Positions 23,333 to 35,980 of a stretch of DNA of 64,000 nt are shown piece after piece. The stretch comes from Anaeramoeba flamelloides (lineage: Eukaryota; Metamonada; Anaeramoebidae), in the NCBI GenBank assembly GCA_027625915.1, contig JANTQA010000063.1, forward strand, positions 8,141,501 through 8,205,500, given 5' to 3'. The position numbers and the translations under genes were made by a program. A model generated the notes under the pieces. That model was not told where the DNA came from. It was given only the letters and a program-made list of their open reading frames with translations, and did no database searches. Positions within the stretch are counted from its first letter, which is position 1. The number at the start of each line of letters is the position of its first letter.

Positions 23333-23809
23333 CAGTGATCAAAATAATGAGTGCACAACAACTATAATCCGTGTTTCAAAATATAATCCGTGCTTTTTTT
23401 TCTTCTTGTTCCAATACAACATACAATTTACTAACTCAATTTTATACCTAAGTTCAAATCAATTTTGAAAGTAAAATCCTTGATATTTTCAGTAAATTTT
23501 AAATTTGGAATGTAATTTGTTCAAAATTTTCCATAAATTCTCAATTTTTTTGAAATTTTTCGTAATTTTTTGGATTAAAATTTTATTATAAATTAACTCT
23601 ATTTTTTGAGATAAATTTTGCAATTTGACCCTTCATTTTTAGAATTTCTTTTTAAATAATAGAGCTTTTAGAAACCAATAAGATATTTAATTCTGGTTGA
23701 TTATTGGTTTCTTTGATCGTTAATGTATAGGTCTTCTATAACAAAAAAACACGCTTTTTATTTTGGAAACATGGATTAAACTTTTCATCACGCTTTATTT
23801 TAACAACAG
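23333..23809. mobile_element. Family A MITE, 477 bp, inverted orientation
   Basis: TA at 23331-23332 and 23810-23811. The left end CAGTGATCAAAATAATGAGT and the inverted right end CTGTTGTTAAAATAAAGCGT are the two A termini swapped relative to the copies at 5531 and 15396. Length is identical to the 15396 copy. Confidence 0.85.
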
Positions 23810-24381
23810 TATCAGAATATATCACAACCTATTGATTATTTAGAAATAATCATCAAATTAAGTTTAGGTAATCTTGAATTTTTTCACAAAGAATGAATTT
23901 AAAATATTTGAAATTTTGAATGTGGGGGAGGATTCTGTTTTCCTCCCAACCTCATAATGTCAAAATCAATTTTGATATATCTTTTTTCTGGTTGATACAT
24001 TCGGTATGAATGTGATTCTTTTTTATTAAAGTATTACGAGAATACTCGCATTTAAATGATTGCATTATGATTTCATTAAATTATGTTTTGATTTGAATGT
24101 AATTTTATTTGAGTAATAAGAATTTAATTTAATCCTTTTAAAAAGACAATAATCAAAAGCCAGATTAATACCATTATTTTTGATAAGTTGTGATGGAAAT
24201 ATTTAATTTTTAAAATTTTTTGAATGACTGGATATTTAGATCAACAGAAAAATATATTTTTTTGATAAAAACTTTTCCAATATTGTTTAATTAATGTAAA
24301 CTAACATTTTTTTTCAGGTTAAAAGAACAATTAATTTTTTTATAGTCAAAATAATTGATCCCCTATTTGAAAGATATTCAC
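23810..24381. other. AT-rich spacer, nothing recognised
   Basis: No protein-like frame and no shared repeat between the A element and the H repeat. Confidence 0.45.
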
Positions 24382-25160
24382 CCTAATAAACAAATATTTT
24401 TATAACATATTATAAAAAATGTATTGTAATGGTGTTATAACCATTTAAAATGTTATAAAATTTTCGAAAAAAAACTTTTCTAACAAGAATATTTTTTTAA
24501 AATATGTTATAAAATTTATACAGAATTTCCAAACCTAACATGAAATTTGACAGATATAGAAATTGAATTTTTTTCTCAGTAAAAGACAAAAAAAACAATC
24601 TTCGATTATAAGCTATCATATACATTTTATGGTTTTACAGAGGTTTATTAAAAAAATTTCTTATATGAAATACAGAAAAAAAAATCTTGTTGTTTACAAA
24701 ACAAATTGAAAAATCCAAAACAAAGCTTCCATGGATCGAAGATAGAATTTGATGATTTCTTTGAAATGGCCTTTTCTTTTGACTTTAAGGTCTTTAGAAA
24801 TTAAGGATCCCCCAAAAACCTGAAAATTTTTCTAAATTATTGATCATTCAGAAGGCTCCTAGTAAAAAATTCAAATTTTAATATTTTCTCTCTTCGAAAT
24901 TTTTGTGTTATTATAAAATTTCACTCTTTTGTAATTGGCTATCACATAACCATAAAATCCTGTCATAAAAAGGCAAGTATGATACAGAAAATGAGTTTTC
25001 TGTTTATCATAGATTTCATGGTAGGCTTGGAACAGCTATAACATGTTATAAGCCTGTTATAAGAATATTTTTTAAAAAAATATTGAAAAAATTATAATGT
25101 AAAGGGAAATTTTGTTCTGAAAATGTTATATAGATATTATAATAATTTTTTTTTATTAAG
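24382..25160. repeat. Family H repeat, about 780 bp
   Basis: Begins CCCTAATAAACAAATATTTT followed by TATAACAT. It ends in the roughly inverted TATAATAATTTTTTTTTATT with AAG. The interior is dense in ATAACAT/ATGTTAT words in both orientations (for example ATAACATGTTATAAGC near 25040). A short relative is at 2720-3010. No open frame. Terminal similarity is loose, so the class is uncertain. Confidence 0.4.
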
Positions 25161-25769
25161 ATCATCAGATTTAAAAAGTTTTGAAAGATAAAAAAATAAC
25201 ATCTTAACTCTGCGAAAAAAAATATTGCAAATTTTTTACTATTGAATAAAAAAAATTTGAATGAAAATTGTTTTTTTCAACTTAAATTGTAAAATATCTT
25301 TCAAAATAATTTTTGATCAAAAATCTCTTATTAACCAATAGTTTTTATTCAAAGTGAAGTTATTAAAAAGTGAAAAATTAGAGAATGTTGAATTTTTTTG
25401 AAAATAATTTTTCTGATTGTTGACTCTAAAAAGAATTTCATAATAAAAAAAAGAAAAAAAATTCAAAATAAAAAATTTTAAAAAATACTGTACTGCGTAC
25501 TTTTACAAACTGATTCAGATTTTAATCAATTAATATTAATAATAGAGGTTATTTCTAAATTGTTAATACTCGTCCAAAAAAAAAAAAATAAATAAATAAA
25601 AAAGAAAGAATTATAAAATTAAAAGAAAAAAGATCTTAAAAAATTGTAAGAAAAAAAAAAAAAAAAATTATAATAAAAAATTGAATTATTCACCAAAATA
25701 AAAAAAAAAAAAATTTGAAGATAAAAAAAAAAAAAAAAACAAAAATAAAGAAAATTCGATAATGAAAGT
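25161..25769. other. AT-rich 3' flank of the UBX-protein gene
   Basis: Homopolymer-rich sequence downstream (minus-strand sense) of the gene that ends at 25770. No coding signal. Confidence 0.45.
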
Positions 25770-28700
25770 TTACAAAATTGATCCTTGAATAATCAAGAGT
25801 GAATTATCTTCAATTCCAAGTCCTGATAATAAATCATATTCATTATTTTCTGGTGTTATCCATTTTTTATTTTCACGTATCCAAATTGAAAACTCAGCTA
25901 TTGTTGGAAAAAGATCATTAATCCAATTAATAATTTCCAATAAATTATCATTTTTTTTAAATTCTTTTGAATAACGATTATTTTGCCCGATGACTTTAAT
26001 TGTTACATTAATTAATTCATCATCATCTTCATCATCTTCATCATCTTCTTCTTCATCATCAACGTTCGAACCATCATTTTTATTCTCAAAATGTTCAAAA
26101 TGTTCAAATTTTTCTTCAATTTCTTCTTTTTCAACTTTTTTTTCAATTTCTCCTTCAACTTCTTCAATATTTTCTTCTTCTTCAATTTCGTCTACAATTT
26201 TTTTTTCTTTTTTTTCCTCTTCATCTTCATCTTCATCTTCAATTTCTTTATAATTTTCAAATTCATCTTTTTTTTCGTTTTCTTTTTTTTCTTCGTCTTG
26301 ATCAATTTTTTTATCATTTTCAAATTCATTTTCAACAAAATTTTCTTTTTCAATAAGATTTTCAAATTCATTTTCATTAACATTTTCATTTTCATTTTCA
26401 TTTTCAATTTCAATTTCATTATCATTTTCAAATTCAATTTCTTCAAATTCATTTTTCATTTCATTATCCTTCTCACCTTCCTTATCATTTTCATTTGTAT
26501 TTATTATTTCATTTTCATTTATTATCACGTTTTCGTTATTTTCGTTTATAAATTCAAATTTGTTATCATTAATATCTCTCTTTTCAAAATTGTCTTTTTT
26601 TATAGGGGTTCGATCAATATTTTCATTTAAATTTTCATCATCACCACTACCGTTATCAATAATTTCATTAAAATTTTCATCGTCATCAGTATTATCATCA
26701 CCACTACTCAATTGAAAATTCTTCTCATCTTTAATTTTTTGATTTTCATCAATTTGGTTAGTTTTATTTTTATTTTTATGAATAAAATCATTATAAAGAC
26801 TTGACAAATCTAAAAGTTTTTTCATTGGGTTTTTTTTTTGACTATTTTCAAAATCGAAATTTAAATCTAATTCATCTTCAAATATAATATCATTTTTTTC
26901 CTCTTTTATAATTTTTTTTTGTACTTTTGATGATGTTGTGTTTTTATTAATTAAATCTAAATTTTCATCTTCATTCTCCAATTCTTTGTTATTAGCTTCA
27001 TTTTCATCTTCATTTTCATCATCATCTTCATATTCATCTCCATCTTCATCTTCATTCCTCAATTCTTTATTAGCTTCCAAATTAAAATCATTGTTATCAA
27101 AATCTATATCGTCATTTAAAAAATTTTCTTTTGTTTGGTTAATGTTTTCATTCTTTAAAAGATCATCAAATAAATTCTCTTTCTTTTTAAAATCCAGTTC
27201 TTCTTCATTAACATATTCTGAAAAATCTGTACCTAGCAATTCTTTTAATTTATTCCATTTGGTTTTATTTTCTTCGGTGAGTATTTCTACTAACCAATCA
27301 ATAAAAGTGTCCTTGTTTAAATATCTTTGTTTCCATTCCATGCAACGAATTTTCTCTTTATTAATTTGCACTTTATAAAAGCAAGGATATCTTGTTATTT
27401 CAAATTGTTTACGAATATAAGAAGGTAGTCTCAGTTTATAAAGATCAACTACCCAAAAATGATAATAAGAATTGATTAAATTAATGAATATATTATCACT
27501 AAGCAATTGTACAACTCGATTTGTATTTGGATCAATTTTATTATTATATAAATAAAGTAACAATGGCCTATTAAATTTTGTTATTGATGAATAATGCAAT
27601 AATTTTGATAGAGGCTGAGTAGAGATTATTGGGTGTCCAATAAAGCTTTGGTGGAATTGTTCTAAGAGTTTAGGGTTTTGCCCTACATTTTTTATTTGGT
27701 ATTTCAAAAGTAGATCCAAAATTTTATTACCCGTGGAACGGACTGCCTTTAATTGTCTTACAATTTTTTTAAATTTACGAACATTATGGGAATTCATTTT
27801 TTTTTTTGGTTGGAATTGGTTCACAATTTTTTTATTCTTATTCTCATTCTCATTATTATTATTGGTATTGTTATTGGTATTGGTATTGCGAGTGCTCTTG
27901 TCCTGGTTTTCTTTCTTTTCCACTTTCTCTTTCTTATTTTTATTCACTTTTGGTTTTTTGATTTCTGAAGGAAAATTTAATTTTTTAAATTCTAAAGGTT
28001 TTTGTTTTTTGTTCATCATCATAGATCCTGTTGTAATTCTTGTTCGGCTTCTTGAGATTGTTTCTGTTTTGGGTCTTAATTTATTTAATGTCATTTTACT
28101 AATACGAGTGATTTGTGGCTTGACGTTTGTTTTTGGTAATGCTCTTGTTTTTCTGTATGGGTTTGTTGTTGTTTTTGGTTTTGGTGTTTTTGAAAGAAAT
28201 TGATTATTTTTCTTCAAAAAGTTTTTTTTTGTTTTTGTTTTTTCTTTTTTTTTGTTTGAGAAAAATGAATGTTCTGTTTCAATTTGTTTCTGAATTATTC
28301 TTTTTTTTCTTTGTTTTGGAGTTAAATCAATGATTGTTGGTTCAAATTCAGAGACTTCGTCTCCTAAATAAACTATATTTGTGTTAATAATTGTAAGTAT
28401 TTGTGGATTTTTTTGAATTATATCTCCAACAGAGATCTAAACAGAAATAGTCGTTTAATAGAACAGAAATAAATAGAAAGAGTTCAAAGTAGTTTTAAAA
28501 AATGAAAGTTCCAAAAAGAATAAAAAAAAAAATAAAGAAGAAAAAAATATCTAAAAGTGTTCTTTGTCTTTTCAATAAAAAGTAAAAAATTTTGTTTTTA
28601 AAAATTTGGTATTGGTTTTGCTTTTCAAAAAAAAAGCACTGAATTTGTTCAGATTCTCCAAAAAGAGTTTTTTGTCTTTTTTTTTTTTATTCAAAACAAT

Positions 28701-28945
28701 TGAAAGATAATAAAAACACAAATAAAAAAGGAAAAGACTTGTAAAGAACCATAAAAAAACAATTCTGAAAAAAGAAATAATACACTATCGTCACGAGGAT
28801 CTATTGGGTAAGTTATCAAATTTTGTGGTTCGATCTTGAATTGTTTACAAATATTCTCCTTCACAAAATAAAAAGGTTTATCTTTCTGAAGATCCATTGA
28901 GATAGACTGATCCATATATTGTATAACGAAAGTTATAGTGTCCAT
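25770..28945 (-). CDS. FAF1/UBX-domain-like protein (UBL-UAS-UBX), two exons, about 942 aa
   Basis: Exon 1 runs 28945-28784 (ATG, MDTITFVIQYMDQ, ends PIDPRDDS). A 347-nt GT-AG intron joins it in phase to exon 2, 28436-25770 (ISVGDIIQKNPQILT onward). The first 75 residues look like a ubiquitin-like fold completed only by splicing. Residues about 290-436 resemble a UAS thioredoxin-like domain (RPLLLYLYNN, YYHFWVVDLYKLR, TRYPCFYKV, DTFIDWLVEIL). Residues about 862-942 fit a C-terminal UBX/ubiquitin-like domain (VTIKVIGQNN, NDNLLEIINWINDLFP, SLLIIQG). This order is that of FAF1-type cofactors, which bring ubiquitylated cargo to the AAA ATPase p97/Cdc48. It is longer than human FAF1 (650 aa) because of an acidic Glu/Asp/Asn spacer at about 475-855. 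The family call rests on domain order and is inference. Confidence 0.75.
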
Positions 28946-29291
28946 TTTAATGTCAAATACTTTACAATTCAAAAAATTAAGCAAAATTCTTGAGAAAAAA
29001 AAAACAAAATAAAAATGAAAAAGTATTTGGGATTTAAAATCAATGGATTTAATTTAAAGAAAAGGACTGTTTGTTGGAGTGTTAAAATTCAAAACAAAAG
29101 TCAACAAAAATGATTTCAAATTTAGTGAATTAAAGTTAATAGTCAATCATTTATAATTTCAATCAAAAAAGTTGGTTGATCAGTTAAAATCTATTTTTCA
29201 AGTCAAAAAACTGCATATATCTTGTTTTTAAGGAAAGGGTCCATTTAAATAATCAAAGAAATGAACAATAAACAAATATTAAAGAATATTC
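28946..29291. other. Upstream flank of the UBX-protein gene
   Basis: Promoter-side sequence of the minus-strand gene. AT-rich with no frame or repeat recognised. Confidence 0.4.
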
Positions 29292-29482
29292 GAATCACTT
29301 TTTAAGTCACCCCAATTTTAAACATAATTTGAGGCATACTTAAAAAATCCCAAATTAAAAAACAATATTCTGACTCCAGGAAAATAATTTTTAAAACAAT
29401 AACAAATGTGCCTTAATTTTCTATTTTTTTCAATAACTTTAATTTCGTTCAAAGTTGTCTAACTTAAAAGTCGTGGCAACTG
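29292..29482. mobile_element. Family B MITE, strongly decayed
   Basis: About 190 bp with recognisable but mutated arms: left TCACTTTTTAAGTCACCCCA, right TGTGCCTTAATTTTCTATTT and AACTTAAAAGTCGTGGCAAC. The TA flanks are lost. It is the oldest-looking B copy. Confidence 0.45.
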
Positions 29483-29989
29483 TTTGAGATTGGTTTCATG
29501 GAGATCTATGATTAAGTTTGTATATGATTAAAGGACTCTTCAGATATTTCCCAGATGCCATCCTTTTATCTTGGGAAAACTCTTACGATCTTTTCTCCAA
29601 TAGAATAATAATATATAATTTTTTTTCACAGAATAAATTATTTTTTCAAAAACGTTACCAAAATTGAAAATATTAATCTACATTCTTCATGAATAATCCA
29701 TAAAAATGAAGCTGAAATTGACAAATGTCAAAATTTGAATTTCTAAAAGTTGATATAAACTCAAAAAAATATTGGAAATTCTGGGCTTTGAACATTACCA
29801 AACAAATTAAAATTTTCCTAAAAAAAAATAATGAAAATATTAATTTGGAAATAAATAAATTATAATTATTAAAAATGAATCTAAATCAATTTAGAGAAAA
29901 TTTAGTTATCAATAGCTTGGGCGAAAAGGTCAAAAATATGCTTGTTAAAAAAATATAAGATATAATAAAAATGTTAATGGACTATGGTG
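29483..29989. other. AT-rich spacer, nothing recognised
   Basis: No coding frame or shared repeat was seen. Confidence 0.45.
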
Positions 29990-30165
29990 TAGTCAAGTAC
30001 TATGGAGTTTCCCGAAGGTTTTCAAGTACTTAGAGTGAGGCCGGGTGCCTAGCATTTCCAAAATTTAAAAGAATTGGGTAAAATATTTGATTCTGCTCTA
30101 TTCTTTTTGAAAACCACTAGAAAACTTAGACACTTGAAGACATTGTACGACACAACTGTTTATTA
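29990..30165. repeat. Family J-like repeat, two opposed end motifs
   Basis: GTAGTCAAGTACTATGGAG and GTTTTCAAGTACTTAGAGTG at the left face ACTTGAAGACATTGTACGAC at the right in inverted orientation. The middle (GAATTGGGTAAAATATTTGA, TTCTGCTCTATTCTTTTTGA) resembles the J repeats at 20745 and 62850. Richer in G+C than its surroundings. Confidence 0.4.
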
Positions 30166-30654
30166 ATATTTCCTTGAATATGAATGATTTTTGTACTTTC
30201 CAACATATACTATTTTTTTTTTAGATTAATTCGGTAATTTTCGAGATCAGATTCTAATTTTTTTAAATTTCGAGATTTCCAATTAATATTTCCAGCTATT
30301 TTTTTTTTTTTTTTGGAAATTTGTTTAATTTGTCTGAGATGTGTTCAAACCCCAGAATTTCTAATTTTTTTTGAGTTAATACCTTCTTTTATAAATTGAA
30401 AATCTTACTGAGCTATTTTTGCTTATGTTTTCTAAATAAGTCTTGGGGAATGTGAAAAAATTATGAGAAATTTAATAACCTTTTTATTGACCCAGTGTCT
30501 ATTTCTTTGAAATCGTTTTCCGTTAGAACAAATATTTCTAATCAATATAATGTTGACTATGTAAAACGACTTTAAAAAAGTGAATTTTTAATCTATTTGT
30601 AAATTTTTTTTGTTCTCAAATATTGATTAGATTTTTGAAATTTTTTTTCACTTT
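30166..30654. other. AT-rich spacer, nothing recognised
   Basis: Lies between the J-like repeat and a LINE fragment. No frame or repeat recognised. Confidence 0.4.
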
Positions 30655-31187
30655 TTCTAGATTAAATTTTAAATGTGTTTTTTTTATCTAACCAAATCCC
30701 AAGATATAAAATTTCCTTTGAAATTAAAGTTTTTATCGTTTTTTTATTATTCTGGTTCATTCCAAAATCTCTTATAATTTTAAAGATTTTTTCTAGTTGA
30801 AAATTGATTTCTATCATTGTTCACATAATAATCAAAATCAAATCATCTGCAAACATCTGAGCATGTACTGCTAATGATTTGATTTTTTTCTAATAAAAAA
30901 TGTGAAATAAACCCAAATACTAAAGGTGATAATGGATCTCCTTAATAAACATCTATTCCTTCTTTTGAGTAATAAACAAGTAGATATTTTTTTATAATTT
31001 CATTTTTAATAAATTTTTTGATTGAATAATAAAGTAAAGAATGATGAATAGAATCAAAGTATTTTTGTATATCAATAGTTACTATATAAATTTTCTTTTT
31101 TATTATTACAAAAAAAAAACTTTTTGAACAAAAAAATAATTTTTTTTTTTTGTGAATTGAAAAATATTGAAATAATACTTGTTTCAT
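30655..31187 (-). mobile_element. LINE fragment: reverse transcriptase core
   Basis: On the minus strand, 31187-30942 encodes YIVTIDIQKYFDSIHHSLL, matching reverse transcriptase motif A of non-LTR retrotransposons. It is followed by a stop in place of the usual Gln and then GDPLSPLVF (motif B region). QMFADDLIL (the FADD catalytic motif) follows in another frame. The frame is therefore broken at least twice. Neither the endonuclease nor the 3' tail is present. Related to the LINE at 51594-54331 by the same motif set, though quite diverged. It lies just past the 3' end of the 895-aa gene, same strand. Confidence 0.8.
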
Positions 31188-31289
31188 AATTTAAAAGAAA
31201 TAGCTAATTATAAAAATAAAATTTCATATCAAAATGATAAAAACTAAAACAAAAATCCAAAAATTTATTCAATTTATTTTTTTAAATAA

Positions 31290-32107
31290 TTAATTAATTG
31301 TAATTTTAAATGAGCAAGTTTCCAATATTATTCTGGCCAATTCGGAAATTTGAGAAGAATTGTAACTTTTTATTTCAGAATTAGCAGCCAATTTTAAAAT
31401 ATGTAAATGGGTTTGAACAATGTCTTGTCTATCCTTACAGCAAGCCAATAGAAATCTAAAGAATGCAAAGGCATCATCATTTTTTTTCAAAATTTTTGAG
31501 GTTATTATTTGATAGGAGAAAATCTTTTTAGGGAGAGAATTTGGAAAAAATTTGATTAAAATTTCCAATAATTTAAATTTAATAAAATCATTTTTCGGGT
31601 AATTATTAATTTTTTGTAATAAAAATAATTTACAGATTTCATTAATTGGAATAATATCGTAATAATTTTTAATAATCAATTCTATGAAATTAAGCTCCTT
31701 TCCCTTTCTGTTCCAAAACAAATAAAGAATTTTTTGAACAAAATTGGGATTTTGAAGATTGTTTGTAGATTTTAAAATAGTTACAAATAAGGAATTTGCA
31801 AAGCCAAGATCTAAAGCCTGCATTTGGTTACCATCAATTAATTTAAATATTTTTAAAAGTATTACATATAGTAAATTTATATGATCATTTTGAGTATGAT
31901 CAAAAGAATTTTCAATAAAATATTTGATCAGAATAAAAGAGTCGATCATTAACTCTGTGGATGTATTAGTTTCAAGAATATTAATTAATAATGAGACATT
32001 GCGTATTGATCCAATAATACTTTTTGTTAAATTTGGTATTTTTTCAATTAAAAATCTTAATTTTGAAATTAAAATGCAAATCTTTTTGGAATTGCCATTG
32101 TCGTTAC

Positions 32108-32142
<35 letters not shown>

Positions 32143-33977
32143 TGGAATATAATAAACTTATTATTTTGACTCACAAAGTATCTTGAAAAAATATTTCCAA
32201 TAATTTGTTGTAATTGCTGAGGGATTTCTTTCAAAGCAAGTGAGAAAAAAATTATTAATAAATTTGGTTGCATATAATTATTGTTTAAAAGTGTTTCCAT
32301 AATTGTGACAACATAAGATAATTGGTTTGAAAAATTGAATTGTAATAAAAAATTATAAAAATATTTTTCAAATTCATTTTCAAACTTATTTAAATAATAC
32401 GAGTAGCGTAATAATTTGATTAATAAATCTGGATTTTTTGAAAAATGATTTTTTACTTTTTGCTTTTTTTCCCATGAATTAAACCATATTTTCGTTGCAT
32501 GGGGGTATTGTGAAAAAAATTCAAAATATCTTTTAATTTCTTTATCAGATTGGAATAGTAAATTAATATATTGTTTATTATTTATTATTTTTTTAAATAA
32601 TACCTTTGATAAATTCGTGTTATTTCCTATTCTAACCACAGTAATTAAAGTTGGAAATAAAAAATTTCGAAATATATTACTATTATTAATTTCATTTTTT
32701 GTATTGGAAATTATATTTTCCAGAAATTCCAATTTAATTTTTTCCAATTTATTTAAATTTGTTTTGATATTTTTTTTTTCATTTCCCTCTTTCTCTTCCT
32801 CTTCCTCTTCCTCTTCCTCTTCCTCTTCCTCTTCCATTTCTATTTTGGTTTGTTCTTCATTTACAATTTTTATTTCGTTCATTATATTATTATCGACATT
32901 ACCAAGATCATTTTCAATTGTATATCCATTGTTTTTGAATTTGTTGGTTTGTCGTTTATTGGCTTGATCTTTTTCAAGATTATCGTCTTTGGAAATAAAA
33001 TCATTATTTATGAATAATTTATTAATTATCATATATTTTTCTGTCATACTATTTTGAGAGTTTTTATTTGAAAGAAACAAAATTAAATATTGACTAAGAG
33101 TTTGCTTTATATTGTTCTTTTGATCAGTTTCTTTTCGAGACAAAATGGATAGAATTGGTAAAAATCCTGTTATAAATAATTGAAATGTTTTGTATCTTTT
33201 GTTTTCATTAGCAATTAAATCGCAATAATACCCCACCCCACAATTGTCCAAAAATTTTTTTATTCTATAATCTGGTGCATGAATTAAGAGATCTGTTAAA
33301 AACGGTTTAAAAGCAACCTTCCATTTCATTGATTCTTCTAATATGCTATCAAATAAATTTAAAGAGTTTGTTTTTGGTATTTGTCTTAAAGTAAGGAATT
33401 CAGATAAAATATCACTAAATGGTGGTGCTTTTTCAGAATAATAATATTTTTTTTCTTTTTTTTTGTTTTCATTTTCTTTTTCATTTTCTTTTTTTGTTTT
33501 TTCTTTTTCCTTTTCAGTTTCTGTTTCTTTTTTTTTTTCAATTTTGATTTTAACTTGATTTTGGGCTTGGTCTTTGTTTTTATTTGTAAGCCGTGTTAAA
33601 AAGTCACCTAAAGACCCAATTATTAATGGTGTTGAACTTGGTTCTGCAATTAAAAATTTTAAACAAACAGCATCAAATAATAATCTTGAACTTGAAGATC
33701 TTTTATATTTTTCAACCACAGCATGTTTTAAAATACTGTTGAAAGTTTGTAAACTAATACCAGACGCTATCTTCCATTGAGAAAGCTGTGATTCAATTGC
33801 TTCTGTTAGTGTTGGTTTTAAACTGTGTTGTGTTGAATAAATAGTCTTTGGTAATACATATTCATGAAGAGACAAATATTCAAAAGAATAATTTTCATTA
33901 GGATCTGTGGTATTGGTTTTCGTTTTGTCTTTTGTTTCTTTTTGTTTTATTTCTTCTTCTTCTTTAATAATTTCCAT
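31290..33977 (-). CDS. Unrecognised 895-aa helical protein
   Basis: One exon from ATG (MEIIKEEEEIKQKETKD) to TAA. The charged N-terminus leads to a conserved-looking block at about residues 28-130 (FEYLSLHEYVLPKTIYS, LTEAIESQLSQWKIASGISL, SRLLFDAVCLKFLI). A Lys/Glu insert at about 140-178 follows, then a second block at about 180-285 (PPFSDILSEFLTLRQIP, KPFLTDLLIHAPDYRIKKFL). After an acidic Glu run near 385-400 comes a long all-helical region to the C-terminus with a poly-Asn insert near 620. The repeated amphipathic helices suggest a HEAT/ARM-type solenoid, perhaps a subunit of a large nuclear or transport complex. I considered NELF and Integrator subunits but found no convincing motif. Function left open. 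Confidence 0.85.
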
Positions 33978-35356
33978 TGGTTTCTAATTAAATTTAATCC
34001 TTTTTGAAGACAAAGATAGTAAATAATTTGTGATTTTGCAAAAAATGAATTTCTTTTTTAACTTTAAGGTAGCAAATTTGGTATCTTAGACCACTTCTCT
34101 TAAACTCATAAAAGAACTTTGGTATTATATATAAAGTCATTCATTGAAAACCTTTAATTCTTTCCTCTTGGAGAAAACAGATTCAACAAAATATTATTTC
34201 TTTATTTTCATATTATTTTGTTAAGGTTGTGTTTTTCTCTAAGTTTGATACTTTTCTGATATGACTCCAAGGGTCAGGAGACTTATTCAGTATTTAATGT
34301 ATTTAGTAACCCTCTATTGTATTTAAAAAAGACAGGAAGTTGTTTGGAGAAGAAACTGAAGTGAAATTAGAAAAAAATTGAAACAAATCTAAATAAACAA
34401 AAAACATCTCCAATAGTTTATTAAATGGAATTTATAATCATCCAAAACAACAAACGTACTGTCAAATTTCTTGGTGTTTGTACACATATGGAGAAATATC
34501 GTCTTTATTGAAAAAATAACAATTTTAAAGAAGAAACTTTTAAAAATTAAGTAATATTTTTTTACACTTGATTGTGAAGTTTACTTCTCTAAAAAATACA
34601 GTGATTTCAAAATTAATAAATTGTATAATTTTGTTTGAATTTAACAAAAGTTCTTCTTTCATTGTTATATTTTATTAATCCATTTAACTCTATTAAATAA
34701 ATGTATGATTAAAAAAATGAAAATATTTTTTCATATCATAATTTTTTTTAAAAAAATTATTCACTAGACAAATAATTAATGAAATTTTGAAAAAAACAAT
34801 TAGTTAGATAGTAATTGATAAACATAAATACTGTCTTAATTTTATAAAATTTGCACAAAGAATTGTATTTTTTTTTAAAAAAATGATTTTTTGATAATTT
34901 GTCGAAAGTTACATTCGTAATGTGTATCAAAATATTTTATTTTGATAATATCAGTTCTAAAAACTATAATGGTTAATATTGAACTAAATTTCAGAGTAAT
35001 TATATTAAATCATTATTTCCATATGTTCTCATTTATATTTTTTTATTTTTTATTTAAATAAATATTTCTAATAAGAAAGGACAAATACATTTTATTGAAT
35101 CTTAGTATTTATATATTATTATATCATTTCGAACCCTGGATAACCTAATTAAACTTGAAATAAAAAATTTTTATTTTATGAAAAAAAAAAATAAATTAAT
35201 AAATACTTTACCGGAAAATTTGAATTTGTAATTCATACAAAATTCCAATAACAATAAAATTTCTTGAAAAATAAACTATTACAAAATAAATCATTAATTT
35301 TTTTTCTCAAGCCCAAAAAAAAAAAATATACAATTTACATAAAGAATTTATCTTTG
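33978..35356. other. Intergenic region upstream of the 895-aa gene
   Basis: About 1.4 kb of AT-rich DNA with no protein-like frame or shared repeat. The part nearest 33978 should hold the promoter of the minus-strand gene. Confidence 0.45.
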
Positions 35357-35746
35357 AAACTAAACACCATTTCAAAAATTCTGACTGGCCTGAAATAATA
35401 AATTGAAAAAAAAAATTATCTTTTAGTATTCAAGAATAATAAATATTTAAATCTGATTTGTAATTCACTTTTAAATCATTTTAAATATATAAAAACCTGA
35501 TATATTAAACATTAAAAAAAATTTAAAACCAAAAACTAAAAAAAAGTGAGTCACAATTTTTGAAATAAGCATAACAGATTTTTATTACTGAAATTGCACT
35601 GAAAAAAAGATGAACAACAAGATTTTTTATGAATAATTAAATTCATTTTCAAAGACATTACAGAGTCCCAATTTCCATAATGATTATTAGTCTTTTCAAG
35701 ATCTTTTTTTTTTTTCCAAATTATCTTTTGCAAAAAAAAATAATAT

Positions 35747-35787
<41 letters not shown>

Positions 35788-35980
35788 AAAAGAAAAAAAA
35801 AAATTTGAAAAAGCAAAAGAAAAATTTGAAAAAGCAAAACTAAAATTTGCAAAATTAGAAAAAATGGTTCTGATCCAAAAATTTGAAAAAATTTTTTTGA
35901 GAAGAATACTGGAATAAACCCTCAAAACAACTTCGATTAACATTATAAAGTGAGTCAAAATTTTTGAAATCAAGTTTATT
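35357..35980. mobile_element. Family G MITE, composite copy of about 620 bp
   Basis: Left end AAACTAAACACCATTTCAAA; right end, reverse-complemented, AATAAACTTGATTTCAAAAA followed by TTTTGACTCAC. An extra copy of the right end lies inside at about 35547-35570 (GTGAGTCACAATTTTTGAAA). The element also contains a run of about 36 A near 35750. The copy at 50227-50841 has the same composite layout and is highly similar, so the composite form itself was copied. The minus frame at 35746-35973 is shared with it only as repeat DNA. Confidence 0.7.

Noticed and set aside
26091-26630. Long plus-strand Phe/Ile-rich frame at 26091-26630 and Ser-rich frame at 25990-26253
   Set aside because: They are antisense to the acidic spacer of the UBX-like protein; Glu/Asn codons read backwards give Ser, Phe and Ile.
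31290-33977. Assignment of the 895-aa protein to NELF or Integrator subunits
   Set aside because: The idea came from general helical character and the HEYVLPKTIYS stretch, but residue order did not agree with the family members I could recall.
35746-35973. Shared minus frames at 35746-35973 and 50527-50820 as a conserved small protein
   Set aside because: Both lie inside composite G elements, run into the poly-A core and owe their similarity to the repeat.
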